From positions 496,001 through 560,000 of the forward strand of contig NZ_LIPF01000003.1 in NCBI RefSeq assembly GCF_001905385.1: a stretch of DNA of 64,000 nucleotides, in the 5' to 3' direction. Positions 49,146-57,238 of this stretch are shown piece after piece. This stretch comes from Streptomyces sp. CB02414 (GTDB lineage Bacteria > Actinomycetota > Actinomycetes > Streptomycetales > Streptomycetaceae). The notes below the pieces were generated by a model. The model made no database searches and had not been told where the DNA came from. It was given only the letters and a program-made list of their open reading frames with translations. Positions within the stretch are counted from its first letter, which is position 1. Each line of letters opens with the position of its first letter. A program made the translations under genes and the position numbers.

Positions 49146-50006
49146 TCAGGCCGCCGTCGCGGACCGCCGCCGGCTCGCGTACCAGACGAGGCCCGCGGTG
49201 GCCGCCGCGGCGCCTATCGCGGCCGCGGCGACCAGAGCGGGGCGCGGCGGTACGGAGAGCCCCCGGATGCGCTGCTTCAGGCGTACCGGGCGGTGGAAGT
49301 CGAGGATCGGCCACTCGCGCGCGAGAGCCTCCCGGCGCAGCGCCCGGTCCGGGTTCACCGCGTGGGGGTGGCCGACGGACTCGAGCATCGGCAGGTCGGT
49401 CGCCGAGTCACTGTAGGCGTAGCAGCGGCTCAGGTCGTACCCCTCGGACTCGGCCAGCTCGCGGATCGCCTCCGCCTTGGTGGGCCCGTACGCGTAGTAC
49501 TCCACCTCCCCGGTGAAGCGGCCGTCGTCGCCGACGACCATGCGGGTCGCCACCACCCGGTCCGCGCCGAGGAGCTCACCGATGGGTTCGACGACCTCGG
49601 CGCCCGACGTGGAGACGATCACGACGTCGCGGCCGGCGGTGTGGTGCTCCTCGATCAGGGAGGCGGCCTCGTCGTAGATGATCGGGTCGATCAGGTCGTG
49701 CAGGGTCTCGGCGACGAGCTCCTTGACCAGCCGGACGTCCCAGCCCCGGCAGAGGGCGGAGAGGTACTTGCGCATCCGCTCCATCTGGTCGTGGTCGGCG
49801 CCGCCCGCGAGGAAGACGAACTGGGCATATGCGGTACGCAGCACGGCCCTGCGGTTGATCAGCCCGCCTTGGTAGAACGACTTGCTGAACGTGAGTGTGC
49901 TGGACTTCGCAATGACCGTCTTGTCCAGGTCGAAGAAGGCCGCCGTGCGGGGCAAGGAGTGCGCCATGGAGTGGGGCGAGGAGTGGTTTTCCACGACCCC
50001 GAGCAT
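49146..50006 (-). CDS. HAD-IB family phosphatase with C-terminal membrane anchor
   Basis: A 286-residue SerB-like hydrolase. Motif I is AAFFDLDKTVIAKSS (nucleophile Asp and DxDxT), motif II the Ser in VVIVSTSGAEVVEP, motif III GPTKAEAI, motif IV CYAYSDSATDLPML. After the catalytic domain, LVAAAAIGAAAATAGLVWYAS forms a C-terminal membrane helix with a basic end. This type was linked to morphological differentiation in Streptomyces, as I recall for SCO3558. The first codons could begin at 50006 or at M14 (about 49967); the shorter form starts just before the conserved core. It is divergent from the ssd gene across a 608-bp gap. Confidence 0.9.
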   Translation of the reverse strand: MLGVVENHSSPHSMAHSLPRTAAFFDLDKTVIAKSSTLTFSKSFYQGGLINRRAVLRTAYAQFVFLAGGADHDQMERMRKYLSALCRGWDVRLVKELVAETLHDLIDPIIYDEAASLIEEHHTAGRDVVIVSTSGAEVVEPIGELLGADRVVATRMVVGDDGRFTGEVEYYAYGPTKAEAIRELAESEGYDLSRCYAYSDSATDLPMLESVGHPHAVNPDRALRREALAREWPILDFHRPVRLKQRIRGLSVPPRPALVAAAAIGAAAATAGLVWYASRRRSATAA

Positions 50007-50614
50007 AGGCGCAGCCCATTCGGCGTAAGGTGGGGCGCGTGGGTTTGCCTGAGAGGCCTCTCGGGTACACCATGGAAGTCACGGATCGTTCGCGACCGTG
50101 CTAACCCGGCCCGACTCCTCCCCCCCCGAGTCGGCCGTGGAGACGACCCCCGCTCTCCCCCCCGGCGGGGGTCGTCGCATGTCCGGACGGGTTTTCTCCC
50201 TCCGGCCGACCCGGAGCCCGTGTCGTGGCGGGGTCGGAGGGAATGGTTTGTCATGGGCATGATTGGCTACGGAACGTAGTCGTCGGACTGCTCTGCGGAC
50301 GTCGCACACGGGGAGGAGCGCTGCGGGGCGGGCCTCACCGGTTTGAGTGACGGCGATATTCACATCCATCGAGTTGTCCACAGTTTTTGACCAAGATCCA
50401 CACGATTTCCCGGATCACTGCACCGTGATTCCCACGCGTCCGGGCCGCGCCGAGTTCCATGGCCGGTTCCCTTTGCCGGACGCGTATGGCCGGCCGGTTC
50501 TCCATCGGTTCTCAACCGGTTCTCCGGCCGGCCGGAAACGCGGGGTCGCAGGGGCCGCGCGAGTTACGGGACACCGGCCGCGGCCCGAAGCCGCGGTGAA
50601 GGGGGACGCAGACC
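50007..50614. other. Long intergenic region upstream of the ssd-tad operon
   Basis: About 608 bases without a convincing gene. Two hairpins follow one another: CCGACTC/GAGTCGG around 50112-50134 and GACGACCCCCG/CGGGGGTCGTC (50142-50152 with 50166-50176). A lower-GC stretch at 50340-50440 (TTGTCCACAGTTTTTGACCA) is a promoter candidate for ssd. A long leader or a small RNA is possible. Confidence 0.5.
50142..50176. terminator. Hairpin in the ssd upstream region
   Basis: Perfect 11-bp arms GACGACCCCCG and CGGGGGTCGTC with a 13-base C-rich loop. It follows a weaker 7-bp hairpin by a few bases. Could end an RNA started in the 50007-50140 interval. Confidence 0.6.
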
Positions 50615-51787
50615 ATGACCGGGACCATCACCCATGACCCGCCGCACTCCGCCGGAGGGGGGCAGAGCGGACCCCTGATCGTCACCGAGGACACCGATCT
50701 CCTCGACGATCTGCTGCGCCTGTGCGCGGCGGCCGGCGCGACACCGGAGGTGCACCACTCGGTGCCCGCGACGCCCGCGGCGTCCACGGGCACCACGGGC
50801 ACGTTGGGGACTTCGGGGCCTGCCGGGGCCCGGTGGCCGGGCGGCTGGGAGGCCGCGCCACTCGTCCTCGTCGGCGACGACGCCGCGCGGCGCGTGCGCG
50901 GGGCCGTGAGGAGACGGGGTGTGGTCCTGGTGAGCCGGGATCAGGACGATCCCGGAGTGTGGCAGCGGGCCGTCGAGATCGGCGCCGACCACGTCCTGGT
51001 GCTCCCCGACGGCGAACAGTGGCTCGTCGACCGCATCGCCGACGTCGCCGAGGGCGTCGGCCGGCCCGCCCTCACCGTGGGCGTCATCGGCGGCCGGGGA
51101 GGGGCCGGGGCGTCCACCCTGGCCTGCGCGCTCGCCGTCACCTCCGCGCGAGAGGGGCTGCGCAGCCTCCTGGTGGACGCGGATCCGCTGGGCGGCGGCC
51201 TCGACGTCCTCCTCGGCGGCGAGACGGCCGAGGGTCTGAGGTGGCCCGCGTTCGCGGCCTCGCGCGGCCGGGTCGGCGGCGGCGCCCTGGAGGAGTCGCT
51301 GCCCGAGCTGCATTCACTTCGGGTGCTCAGCTGGGACCGCGGCGACTGCGTCACGGTGCCGTCCCAGGCCGTACGCGCCGTGCTCGCCGCGGCCCGGCGC
51401 AGGGGCGGCACGGTCGTCGTGGACCTGCCGCGCCGGATCGACGACGGCGTCGCCGAGGTCCTCGCCCAGCTCGACGTCGGGCTTCTCGTCGTCCCGGCCG
51501 AGCTGCGGGCCGTCGCGGCGGCCGGCCGGGTGGCGGCCGCGGTCGGCATGGTGCTGCGCGATCTGCGCGTCGTGACACGGGGACCGTACGACTCGGGCCT
51601 CGACGACCGCGAGGTGGCCCGGCTGCTCGGACTGCCGCTGGCCGGCGAGGTGCCCGTCGAGTCCGGCCTCCTGCGCGCCACCGACGGCAAGCGTCCTCCC
51701 GGCTCGTCCGCCCGCGGACCGCTGGCGCGCTTCTGCCGGGCGTTCTGGGAGCGGGCGTTGGTGGAGACGGGGGGTGGGGCGGCGTGA
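50615..51787 (+). CDS. ssd: Septum-site-determining / CpaE-like ATPase
   Basis: A 390-residue protein of the MinD/ParA superfamily. The N-terminal half has a receiver-like fold without phosphorylation site (PLIVTEDTDLLDDLLRLCAA, GADHVLVLPDGEQWLVDRI), as in CpaE. The ATPase half has VGVIGGRGGAGASTLACALA, where the normal P-loop Lys-Thr is replaced by Ala-Ser (GGAGAST), so nucleotide hydrolysis is doubtful. LLVDADPLGGGLDVLLGGE and VVVDLPRRIDDGVAEVLAQLD complete the fold. It leads the tad cluster and overlaps tadA by 4 bases. In actinobacteria the ortholog is called Ssd and affects septation; here its location argues for placing a pilus-like secretion system. Confidence 0.9.
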   Translation: MTGTITHDPPHSAGGGQSGPLIVTEDTDLLDDLLRLCAAAGATPEVHHSVPATPAASTGTTGTLGTSGPAGARWPGGWEAAPLVLVGDDAARRVRGAVRRRGVVLVSRDQDDPGVWQRAVEIGADHVLVLPDGEQWLVDRIADVAEGVGRPALTVGVIGGRGGAGASTLACALAVTSAREGLRSLLVDADPLGGGLDVLLGGETAEGLRWPAFAASRGRVGGGALEESLPELHSLRVLSWDRGDCVTVPSQAVRAVLAAARRRGGTVVVDLPRRIDDGVAEVLAQLDVGLLVVPAELRAVAAAGRVAAAVGMVLRDLRVVTRGPYDSGLDDREVARLLGLPLAGEVPVESGLLRATDGKRPPGSSARGPLARFCRAFWERALVETGGGAA

Positions 51788-53439
51788 AGGCGTCAGCGGG
51801 GCGTGAGAGGGCGGTGCGGCGGCCGAACGGGCGGGGCGGTGTGCCGGGCTGGGCCGTCCGGGCGGCCCCTGGGGTCGTGCCGGTCTCGCGGGCGGCTGTG
51901 GGGACGACGGTCGGAGTACGGGCTGGGCGGGAGGCGGCCGAGGGCCGGACCGCCGGGCTCGGCTCGGGGTGGCCCCAGGGGGTGACTCCGGGGGTTGCTG
52001 GGCGGCGGTCTCAGGCGGCGGTCCCGGGAGCCGTCGGGGGGCGGTCTCCAGGGGTGACTCCCGGGGTCGCTGGGGTGCGGTTTCGGGGGACGGTCTCAGG
52101 ACTTGCTCCAGGAGGGGAAGCGGGAGCGGAAGTGGTGCCGGGGCCGGCTTCGGGGCTTGCCTTCGGCCTGCGTGCAGGGCGGGCCCCGGGGACGGCCGCC
52201 GAAGGGGTGCCGGCAGTCGTCGCCCCCGTGGGCTCCGTTCCCGGCCCGGCTCCCGGGATGCTCGACGGAGTGCGGCGGTGGCTCGCCGAGAGCGGGGCGG
52301 AGCCGACGCCCGCGCGTGTGGCGCAGGCCCTGCGGCAGCAGGGGCGGGTGCTCGGCGACGCCGAGATCCTCGCGGCCGCCGGACAGCTGCGTTCGGAGCT
52401 CGTCGGCAGTGGGCCACTGGAACCACTGCTCGCCGACCCGTCGGTGACCGACGTACTGGTGTCCGCCCCGGACCGGGTCTGGGTGGACCGGGGCGGCGGC
52501 CTGGAGCTGACGTCGGTCTCCTTCCCGGACGCCGGTGCGGTGCGGCGGCTCGCGCAGCGCCTCGCCACGGTCGCCGGGCGCAGGCTGGACGACGCCCGGC
52601 CCTGGGTGGACGCACGGCTGCCCGACGGCACCCGGCTGCACGCGGTGCTGCCCCCGGTCGCCGTCGGCTGCACCTGCCTGTCGCTCCGGGTGGTACGGCC
52701 GCGTGCGTTCACGCTCGACGAACTCGCGGCCGCCGGCACCGTGCCGCCCGGCGGTGACCGCGTGCTGCGCGCGCTGCTGCGGGCACGGCTGTCCTTCCTC
52801 GTCAGCGGCGGCACCGGCAGCGGCAAGACGACGCTGCTGAGCGCGCTGCTTGGCCTGGTCCGGCCGGACGAGCGCATCGTGCTGGCCGAGGACTCGGCGG
52901 AGCTGCGGCCCGACCATCCGCACGTCGTCCACCTGGAGACCAGACCCGCCAACCAGGAGGCCGCGGGCCTGGTCACCTTGGAAGACCTGGTGCGGCAGGC
53001 GCTGCGCATGCGACCGGACCGGCTGGTCGTCGGCGAGGTGCGCGGCCCCGAGGTGGCCCATCTCCTGGCGGCGCTGAACACCGGCCACAGCGGCTGCGGG
53101 ACGGTGCACGCCAACGCCGCCGCCGACGTACCGGCCCGGCTCGAAGCCCTGGGTACGGCCGCAGGGCTGGACCGCGCGGCCCTGCACAGCCAGTTGGCGG
53201 CGGCTCTCTCGGTGGTTCTGCACCTGGTCCGGGACCGGGCGGGACGGCGCCGGATCGCCGAGGTGCACGTACTGGAGCGCGACCCGTCCGGGCTGGTGCG
53301 GACGGTGCCGGCGTTGCGGTGGGAGCCGGAGGCCTTCGCGGCCGAGCGCGGGTGGGAGCGGTTGCGGGAGTTGCTGCGCGGAGACGGGCTCGGGCGCGAG
53401 TACCTGGATCGGAGGAGTACCGGTGACGGTGACGGGTGA
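51784..53439 (+). CDS. tadA: TadA/CpaF-type secretion ATPase
   Basis: A 551-residue type II/IV secretion ATPase that powers assembly of Flp-like pili. Walker A is LVSGGTGSGKTTLLSALLGL, Asp box IVLAEDSAEL, Walker B RPDRLVVGEVRGPEV, and His box HSGCGTVHANAAADVPARLEA. The preceding domain has SGPLEPLLADPSVTDVLVSA and LPDGTRLHAVLPPVA. The first 160 residues are low-complexity and repeat-built (PGVAG, RSQAAVPGAVGGRSPGVTP), with near-duplicate DNA segments at about 51980 and 52055. This tail is not part of the enzyme fold and looks like recent expansion. GTG 51784 overlaps the ssd stop. tadB follows with a 17-bp overlap. Confidence 0.93.
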   Translation: MKASAGRERAVRRPNGRGGVPGWAVRAAPGVVPVSRAAVGTTVGVRAGREAAEGRTAGLGSGWPQGVTPGVAGRRSQAAVPGAVGGRSPGVTPGVAGVRFRGTVSGLAPGGEAGAEVVPGPASGLAFGLRAGRAPGTAAEGVPAVVAPVGSVPGPAPGMLDGVRRWLAESGAEPTPARVAQALRQQGRVLGDAEILAAAGQLRSELVGSGPLEPLLADPSVTDVLVSAPDRVWVDRGGGLELTSVSFPDAGAVRRLAQRLATVAGRRLDDARPWVDARLPDGTRLHAVLPPVAVGCTCLSLRVVRPRAFTLDELAAAGTVPPGGDRVLRALLRARLSFLVSGGTGSGKTTLLSALLGLVRPDERIVLAEDSAELRPDHPHVVHLETRPANQEAAGLVTLEDLVRQALRMRPDRLVVGEVRGPEVAHLLAALNTGHSGCGTVHANAAADVPARLEALGTAAGLDRAALHSQLAAALSVVLHLVRDRAGRRRIAEVHVLERDPSGLVRTVPALRWEPEAFAAERGWERLRELLRGDGLGREYLDRRSTGDGDG

Positions 53440-54301
53440 GCTGTCGACGGGCGTCGCCCTGGGATGCCTCGGGGCGGCGGCCTGGCTGACGGGGAGCGGA
53501 TGGCACGCCGGAGTGCGGCGCGCGCGGCTGGTGTGTGCCGGCGGCGTGACGGCCGGCACCGGGCCGCCGCCACCGGGGCGTCGGCCGGCGGACGTGGTAC
53601 TGCGTGTCCGTGGCCGGCTGAGGCCCGAGTGGTGGGCGCCGGTGGCCGGGCTGGTGCTGGCCGTGCTGGGCGACTCGGTGCTGCCGGCCGTCGCGGGGGC
53701 GGCCGGGGTGCCGTTGCTGCGGCGCACACGCCTCGCCGGCCGGGAGAGCCGGGCCCGGGAGGGCCGGCGGGACGCGGTGATCGCCCTGTGCGGGTCGCTC
53801 GCCGGGGAGGTGCGGGCGGGACGGCAGCCGGGCGAGGCGCTGCTGTGCGCCGCGCACGACTCCGGAGGGCTCGGCGACGGGCAGGCCGCCGTGCTGGCGG
53901 CGGCACGCTTCGGCGGGGATGTGCCGGGGGCCCTCACGGCGGCGGCGCGGCAACCGGGGGCGGAGGGGTTGCGGGGCCTCGCGGCGTGCTGGCGGGTCGC
54001 CGCCGACCAGGGCGCCGGACTGGCGGCCGGTCTCGACCGGCTCGAGGGCGCCCTGCGTGCCGAACGGGACCAGCGCGCCGACCTGCGGGCCCAGTTGGCG
54101 GGCGCGCGGGCCACGGCCGTGATGCTCGCCGGTCTGCCGGTCTTCGGCCTCCTGCTCGGCGCCGCCCTCGGGTCCGACCCGCTGCACGTGCTGCTGCACA
54201 CCGGAGCCGGGCTGGGCTGTCTGCTGGCCGGCGGGGCCCTGGAGGGCCTGGGCGTGTGGTGGGTGGCGCGGATCGTGCGCAAGGCGGAGGCGGCGTCGTG
54301 A
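53423..54301 (+). CDS. tadB: TadB-like type II secretion F-domain membrane protein
   Basis: A 292-residue inner-membrane platform protein. The F domain is RDAVIALCGSLAGEVRAGRQPGEALLCAA, followed by LRGLAACWRVAADQGAGLAAGLDRLEGALRAE, the conserved hairpin of TadB/GspF. Membrane helices flank it: VALGCLGAAAWLTGSG, VAGLVLAVLGDSVLPAV, MLAGLPVFGLLLGAALGSD and LLHTGAGLGCLLAGGALEGLGVWW. GTG 53423 lies within the last codons of tadA and the stop overlaps tadC, so the operon is tightly coupled. It anchors the ATPase and pulls pilin from the membrane. Confidence 0.9.
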   Translation: MTVTGELSTGVALGCLGAAAWLTGSGWHAGVRRARLVCAGGVTAGTGPPPPGRRPADVVLRVRGRLRPEWWAPVAGLVLAVLGDSVLPAVAGAAGVPLLRRTRLAGRESRAREGRRDAVIALCGSLAGEVRAGRQPGEALLCAAHDSGGLGDGQAAVLAAARFGGDVPGALTAAARQPGAEGLRGLAACWRVAADQGAGLAAGLDRLEGALRAERDQRADLRAQLAGARATAVMLAGLPVFGLLLGAALGSDPLHVLLHTGAGLGCLLAGGALEGLGVWWVARIVRKAEAAS

Positions 54302-55095
54302 CCGGGGACGTTGTCCACAGGCTGGGGGCGGTGATGGGGGCGGTGCTGATCGCCGGCTGGCTGGCCCACGGATGCGCGGCCTCGCGGAGGGCGCGGACCG
54401 CGCGCAGACGGCTCGCCGTGCTCCTGGCCCCGCCGGCGGTGCGCCCGGGCCCAGGACGCGCCGAGCTGCTGGGCGCGGTGCGTGACCGGCTGCCGTTGGT
54501 GGCCGCGGTAGGGGCCGGCTGGGCCCTGGTCGGGGGCGTCACCGGTCTGGTGGCGGGTTTGGTGGGCGCGGTGGTGCTGTGGCGCCTGCGCGCCCGGCGG
54601 GCGGCCGACGGCACGGCCGAGGAACAGAGCCGCGCCGCCGAGGCCGCTCGCCAACTGCCGCTGGCGGCCGACCTGCTGGCGGCGTGCGTCGCGGCCGGTG
54701 CCGGACCGGTGACCGCGGCCCACGCGGTGGGCGAGGCCCTCGGCGGGCCCGTGGGGGACGCGCTGGGCCGTGGTGCGGCGGAGGTGCGGCTCGGCGGTGA
54801 GCCGGGCGGTGCCTGGCGGGCACTCGCCGCGCTTCCGGGCGCCGCTCCCCTGGCGCGGCTGCTGGAACGGGCCGACGTGGCCGGGCTTCCCGCGGCCGGC
54901 CCCGTCGCCCGGCTGGCCGTCCAGGCCCGTACCGACTGGGCCCGCACCTCGACGGCACGGGCCCGCCGGGCGGCCGTCATGGTCACCGCGCCGGTGGGGC
55001 TGTGCTTTCTGCCCGCGTTCATCGCCGTGGGCGTACTGCCGGTGGTGATCGGGCTCGCGGGCGGGGTGCTGGGAGACGGGGGAGGTGGTGGCTGA
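54298..55095 (+). CDS. tadC: TadC-like type II secretion F-domain membrane protein
   Basis: A 265-residue partner of TadB. AEAARQLPLAADLLAACVAAGAGPVTAAHAVGEALGGPVGD is the F-domain start, followed by GGAWRALAALPGAAPLARLLERADVAGLPAA. N-terminal helices are AVMGAVLIAGWLAHGCA and AAVGAGWALVGGVTGLVAGLVGAVVLW; the final one is MVTAPVGLCFLPAFIAVGVLPVVIGLAGGVLG, the typical end of TadC. GTG 54298 overlaps the tadB stop (GTGA). In other Streptomyces the next genes are a DUF4244 protein and TadE-like pseudopilins; here that next gene is interrupted. Confidence 0.9.
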   Translation: MTGDVVHRLGAVMGAVLIAGWLAHGCAASRRARTARRRLAVLLAPPAVRPGPGRAELLGAVRDRLPLVAAVGAGWALVGGVTGLVAGLVGAVVLWRLRARRAADGTAEEQSRAAEAARQLPLAADLLAACVAAGAGPVTAAHAVGEALGGPVGDALGRGAAEVRLGGEPGGAWRALAALPGAAPLARLLERADVAGLPAAGPVARLAVQARTDWARTSTARARRAAVMVTAPVGLCFLPAFIAVGVLPVVIGLAGGVLGDGGGGG

Positions 55096-55148
55096 CGGGA
55101 GGGGCGGGCCGGCGCGGGCCGGCGCATGACGGACCGATGGACCAGTGA

Positions 55149-55186
55149 GCGAACAAGCAGCAAGCGAACAAGCAGCAAGCGAACAA
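55149..55186. repeat. 15-bp direct tandem repeat, 2.5 copies
   Basis: GCGAACAAGCAGCAA occurs at 55149-55163 and 55164-55178, with a partial third copy at 55179-55186. It is between tadC and the interrupted DUF4244 gene and could be a regulatory or slippage repeat. Confidence 0.88.
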
Positions 55187-55212
55187 CGGGAAAGAACCTC
55201 ACGGGGGTTGTG

Positions 55213-55323
55213 ATGTATCAGGTGGTACGGGCGCGGCTGAGTGCCCTGATGTGTGCGATGTGGCCGGCGCGGCGCAGGCGGGCCGCTGCGCCGCGGGACG
55301 CGGGAATGGTCACGTCCGAGTAT
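55213..55323 (+). pseudogene. DUF4244 (Flp-pilin-like) gene, truncated by the phage-like insertion
   Basis: MYQVVRARLSALMCAMWPAR, then RRRAAAPRDAGMVTSEY is the N-terminal half of a tad-linked DUF4244 protein; the G-M-x-T-x-EY segment is the prepilin-like cleavage and start of the hydrophobic helix, which would normally go on with alternating Ala/Val/Gly residues. Instead the reading changes at about 55323 to PKGANSPTFGSG, which is phage DNA, and no membrane helix follows. So the pilin-like gene has been used as the attachment site and cut after about 37 codons. The missing part may lie at the other end of the insertion, outside the window. Confidence 0.75.
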
Positions 55324-55420
55324 CCGAAGGGTGCCAACTCACCCACCTTCGGGAGTGGCCCCAGTGGCACCAAACTTGCAGGTCAGCGCCGTCGCGTCGC
55401 CGACGACCTTCAGCGCAGGC
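55324..55420. other. Putative attL junction and integrase leader
   Basis: The junction between tad DNA and the insertion lies close to 55316-55326 (around GTCCGAGTATCCGAAGGG). The following 95 bases contain an imperfect inverted repeat, CCGAAGGGTG with CCACCTTCGG (about 55325-55352), as expected for half of a serine-integrase att site. The integrase begins at 55421. Confidence 0.55.
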
Positions 55421-56998
55421 ATGAACGACCACACCCCCCTGCGTGGCCTCAGCGTCCTACGCCTCAGCGTCCTCACGGACGAGACGACAAGCCCGGAACG
55501 GCAGCGCGCAGCGAACGAAGAAGCCGCCCGTGCCCTGGGCATCGAGCTTTCGCCCGAACGGGAAGCCGTCGACCTGGGCGTGTCCGCATCCAAGACAACT
55601 CCCTTCGAGCGTCCGGAACTTGGCGCATGGCTTGAACGCCCCGCTGACTGGGACGCGCTTGTCTGCTGGCGATTTGACCGGCTCGTGCGCAGCATGGCCG
55701 ACGTATTCGCACTGGCCGAATGGGCGAAGGCGCACCGCAAAATGATCGTGTTTGCGGAAGGTCCGGGCGGACGGCTCGTGCTCGACTTCCGTAATCCGCT
55801 GGACCCGATCACCCACCTTTTGGTGATGGTCTTTGCCTTCGCCGCAGAGATGGAAGCTCAGGCAATCCGCGAACGAGTCAACGGCGCTCAGGCAGCAATG
55901 CGCACGATGGAGCTTCGTTGGCGGGGCGCCCGTCCGCCGTACGGGTACATGCCGCAGGAACTCGAAACGGGCGGATGGACCCTTGTCCAAGACCCGAAAG
56001 CCGTGAAGGTCATTGAGCGCATCATGCGCGACCTATTCGCCGGAAAGACCGCTAGCACCGTATCGACGGAGCTGAACGCGGAAGGCGTGCCCAGTCCGCG
56101 TGACCACTGGAGTCTTCGCCAGGGGCGGAAGACCGGCGGGAAGACCGGCGCCACAAAGGGCAAGAACGTGAGCCGCGAAAAGTTCTCATGGCGCCCCGCC
56201 ATGCTTTCCCGACTCATGCGCAGCTATGCGCTACTGGGCTGGAAGACGCACGACGGAAACCCGGTGCGTGACAGCAACGGCGCGCCGGTCATGTCGACCA
56301 CTGAGCCGATTCTGACTCGCGAGGAATTCGACGCAATCGGCTCCCTGTTGGACTCGCGCAAGACGAAGCAAACGCCCCGGAAGGACAGTAAGGCGCTCTT
56401 GCTGGGCGTGATCTTCTGCGCTTCGTGTGGGGGACGCGTATACGCCGACCTTCAAAAGGGAACCTACAAGTGCGGCTACTCGTCACGCGGGCAGCAATGC
56501 GAGCGCCCCGTAAACGTCCGCATGGATTGGGCAGAATCCCGGGTCGAGGAAAAGTTCCTTGCCGCTGTGGGCGGACTGCGCGTAACGGAAATCAAGGTGA
56601 CCGCCGGATACGACCCGGCTCCGGAGATTGCCGCCACGCTGGCGGAGTACGAAGAGCACCAAAAGCAGGAAGGCAGGCAGCGGAGTCAGGCAGCGCGCGA
56701 CGCATGGCAGCGACGGGCAGACGCTCTTGACTCGCGATTGGCTGAACTGGAGTCACGAGAAAAGGTCGAGCCGAAGCGCGAAGTCGTCGCGACGGATCGC
56801 ACCTACGCCGACGAATGGGCAAGCGCTGGCGTAACGGCACGGCGGGACATGCTCACTGATGCTGGGGCACGATTCGTAGTCAACCGGCTTGAGCCGAAGA
56901 AGCCTGCTCACCGTTCTCGCTTCACAATCAACGCCGACTTCTACTCGGACGCTGCGGCGGAGCTTGCCGCTATCGCTGAAGTGGAGCTTTCCGCATGA
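55421..56998 (+). CDS. int: Large serine integrase
   Basis: A 525-residue serine recombinase. The catalytic domain has the nucleophile Ser in VLRLSVLTDETTSPERQR, then WDALVCWRFDRLVRSMADVF with the conserved Arg pair and VFAFAAEMEAQAIRERVNG. The recombinase domain holds RPPYGYMPQELETGGW and VSTELNAEGVPSPRDHW. The zinc ribbon is FCASCGGRVY followed by YKCGYSSRGQQCERP, and the coiled coil is near residues 425-470 (EYEEHQKQEGRQRSQAARDA). This is the layout of phiC31/TG1-type integrases from Streptomyces phages. ATG 55421 has only a weak AGG upstream; the frame is open further back into the junction. It is adjacent to the presumed attL, inside the pilin-like gene. Confidence 0.95.
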   Translation: MNDHTPLRGLSVLRLSVLTDETTSPERQRAANEEAARALGIELSPEREAVDLGVSASKTTPFERPELGAWLERPADWDALVCWRFDRLVRSMADVFALAEWAKAHRKMIVFAEGPGGRLVLDFRNPLDPITHLLVMVFAFAAEMEAQAIRERVNGAQAAMRTMELRWRGARPPYGYMPQELETGGWTLVQDPKAVKVIERIMRDLFAGKTASTVSTELNAEGVPSPRDHWSLRQGRKTGGKTGATKGKNVSREKFSWRPAMLSRLMRSYALLGWKTHDGNPVRDSNGAPVMSTTEPILTREEFDAIGSLLDSRKTKQTPRKDSKALLLGVIFCASCGGRVYADLQKGTYKCGYSSRGQQCERPVNVRMDWAESRVEEKFLAAVGGLRVTEIKVTAGYDPAPEIAATLAEYEEHQKQEGRQRSQAARDAWQRRADALDSRLAELESREKVEPKREVVATDRTYADEWASAGVTARRDMLTDAGARFVVNRLEPKKPAHRSRFTINADFYSDAAAELAAIAEVELSA

Positions 56999-57174
56999 GC
57001 GACGAAGAGCGCCGGTTCCTGGCAGCGGAGATCCGTTACACGACGGTCCGGCTTGACGTCCTTTACCGGCGTCAGCACAAGGGCGACCGCACCGTGTTGA
57101 CCCGGCAGAAAGTAGAGCGGCTGGAGTCGCTTCTGAGCGCCCTTCAGGGACACCCCGAAGCCCTGGGCGCCTAG
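56995..57174 (+). CDS. Small protein co-translated with the serine integrase
   Basis: A 59-residue, charged helical protein: MSDEERRFLAAEIRYTTVRL, DVLYRRQHKGDRTVLTRQKV, ERLESLLSALQGHPEALGA. ATG 56995 overlaps the integrase stop (ATGA), so it is translationally coupled. Its size, charge and position fit a recombination directionality factor or integrase partner, but no family signature is visible. It is below the common length cutoff for gene callers. Confidence 0.7.
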   Translation: MSDEERRFLAAEIRYTTVRLDVLYRRQHKGDRTVLTRQKVERLESLLSALQGHPEALGA

Positions 57175-57203
57175 CGACCCGTACGCCCCTGAGAACGGCA
57201 CAC

Positions 57204-57238
57204 AGCGCCCCGGTTCCCCACAGTGGAGCCGGGGCGCT
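57204..57238. terminator. Hairpin terminator after the integrase unit
   Basis: AGCGCCCCGG (57204-57213) and CCGGGGCGCT (57229-57238), perfect 10-bp arms, followed by TCTCTG. It ends the integrase transcript. Confidence 0.8.
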
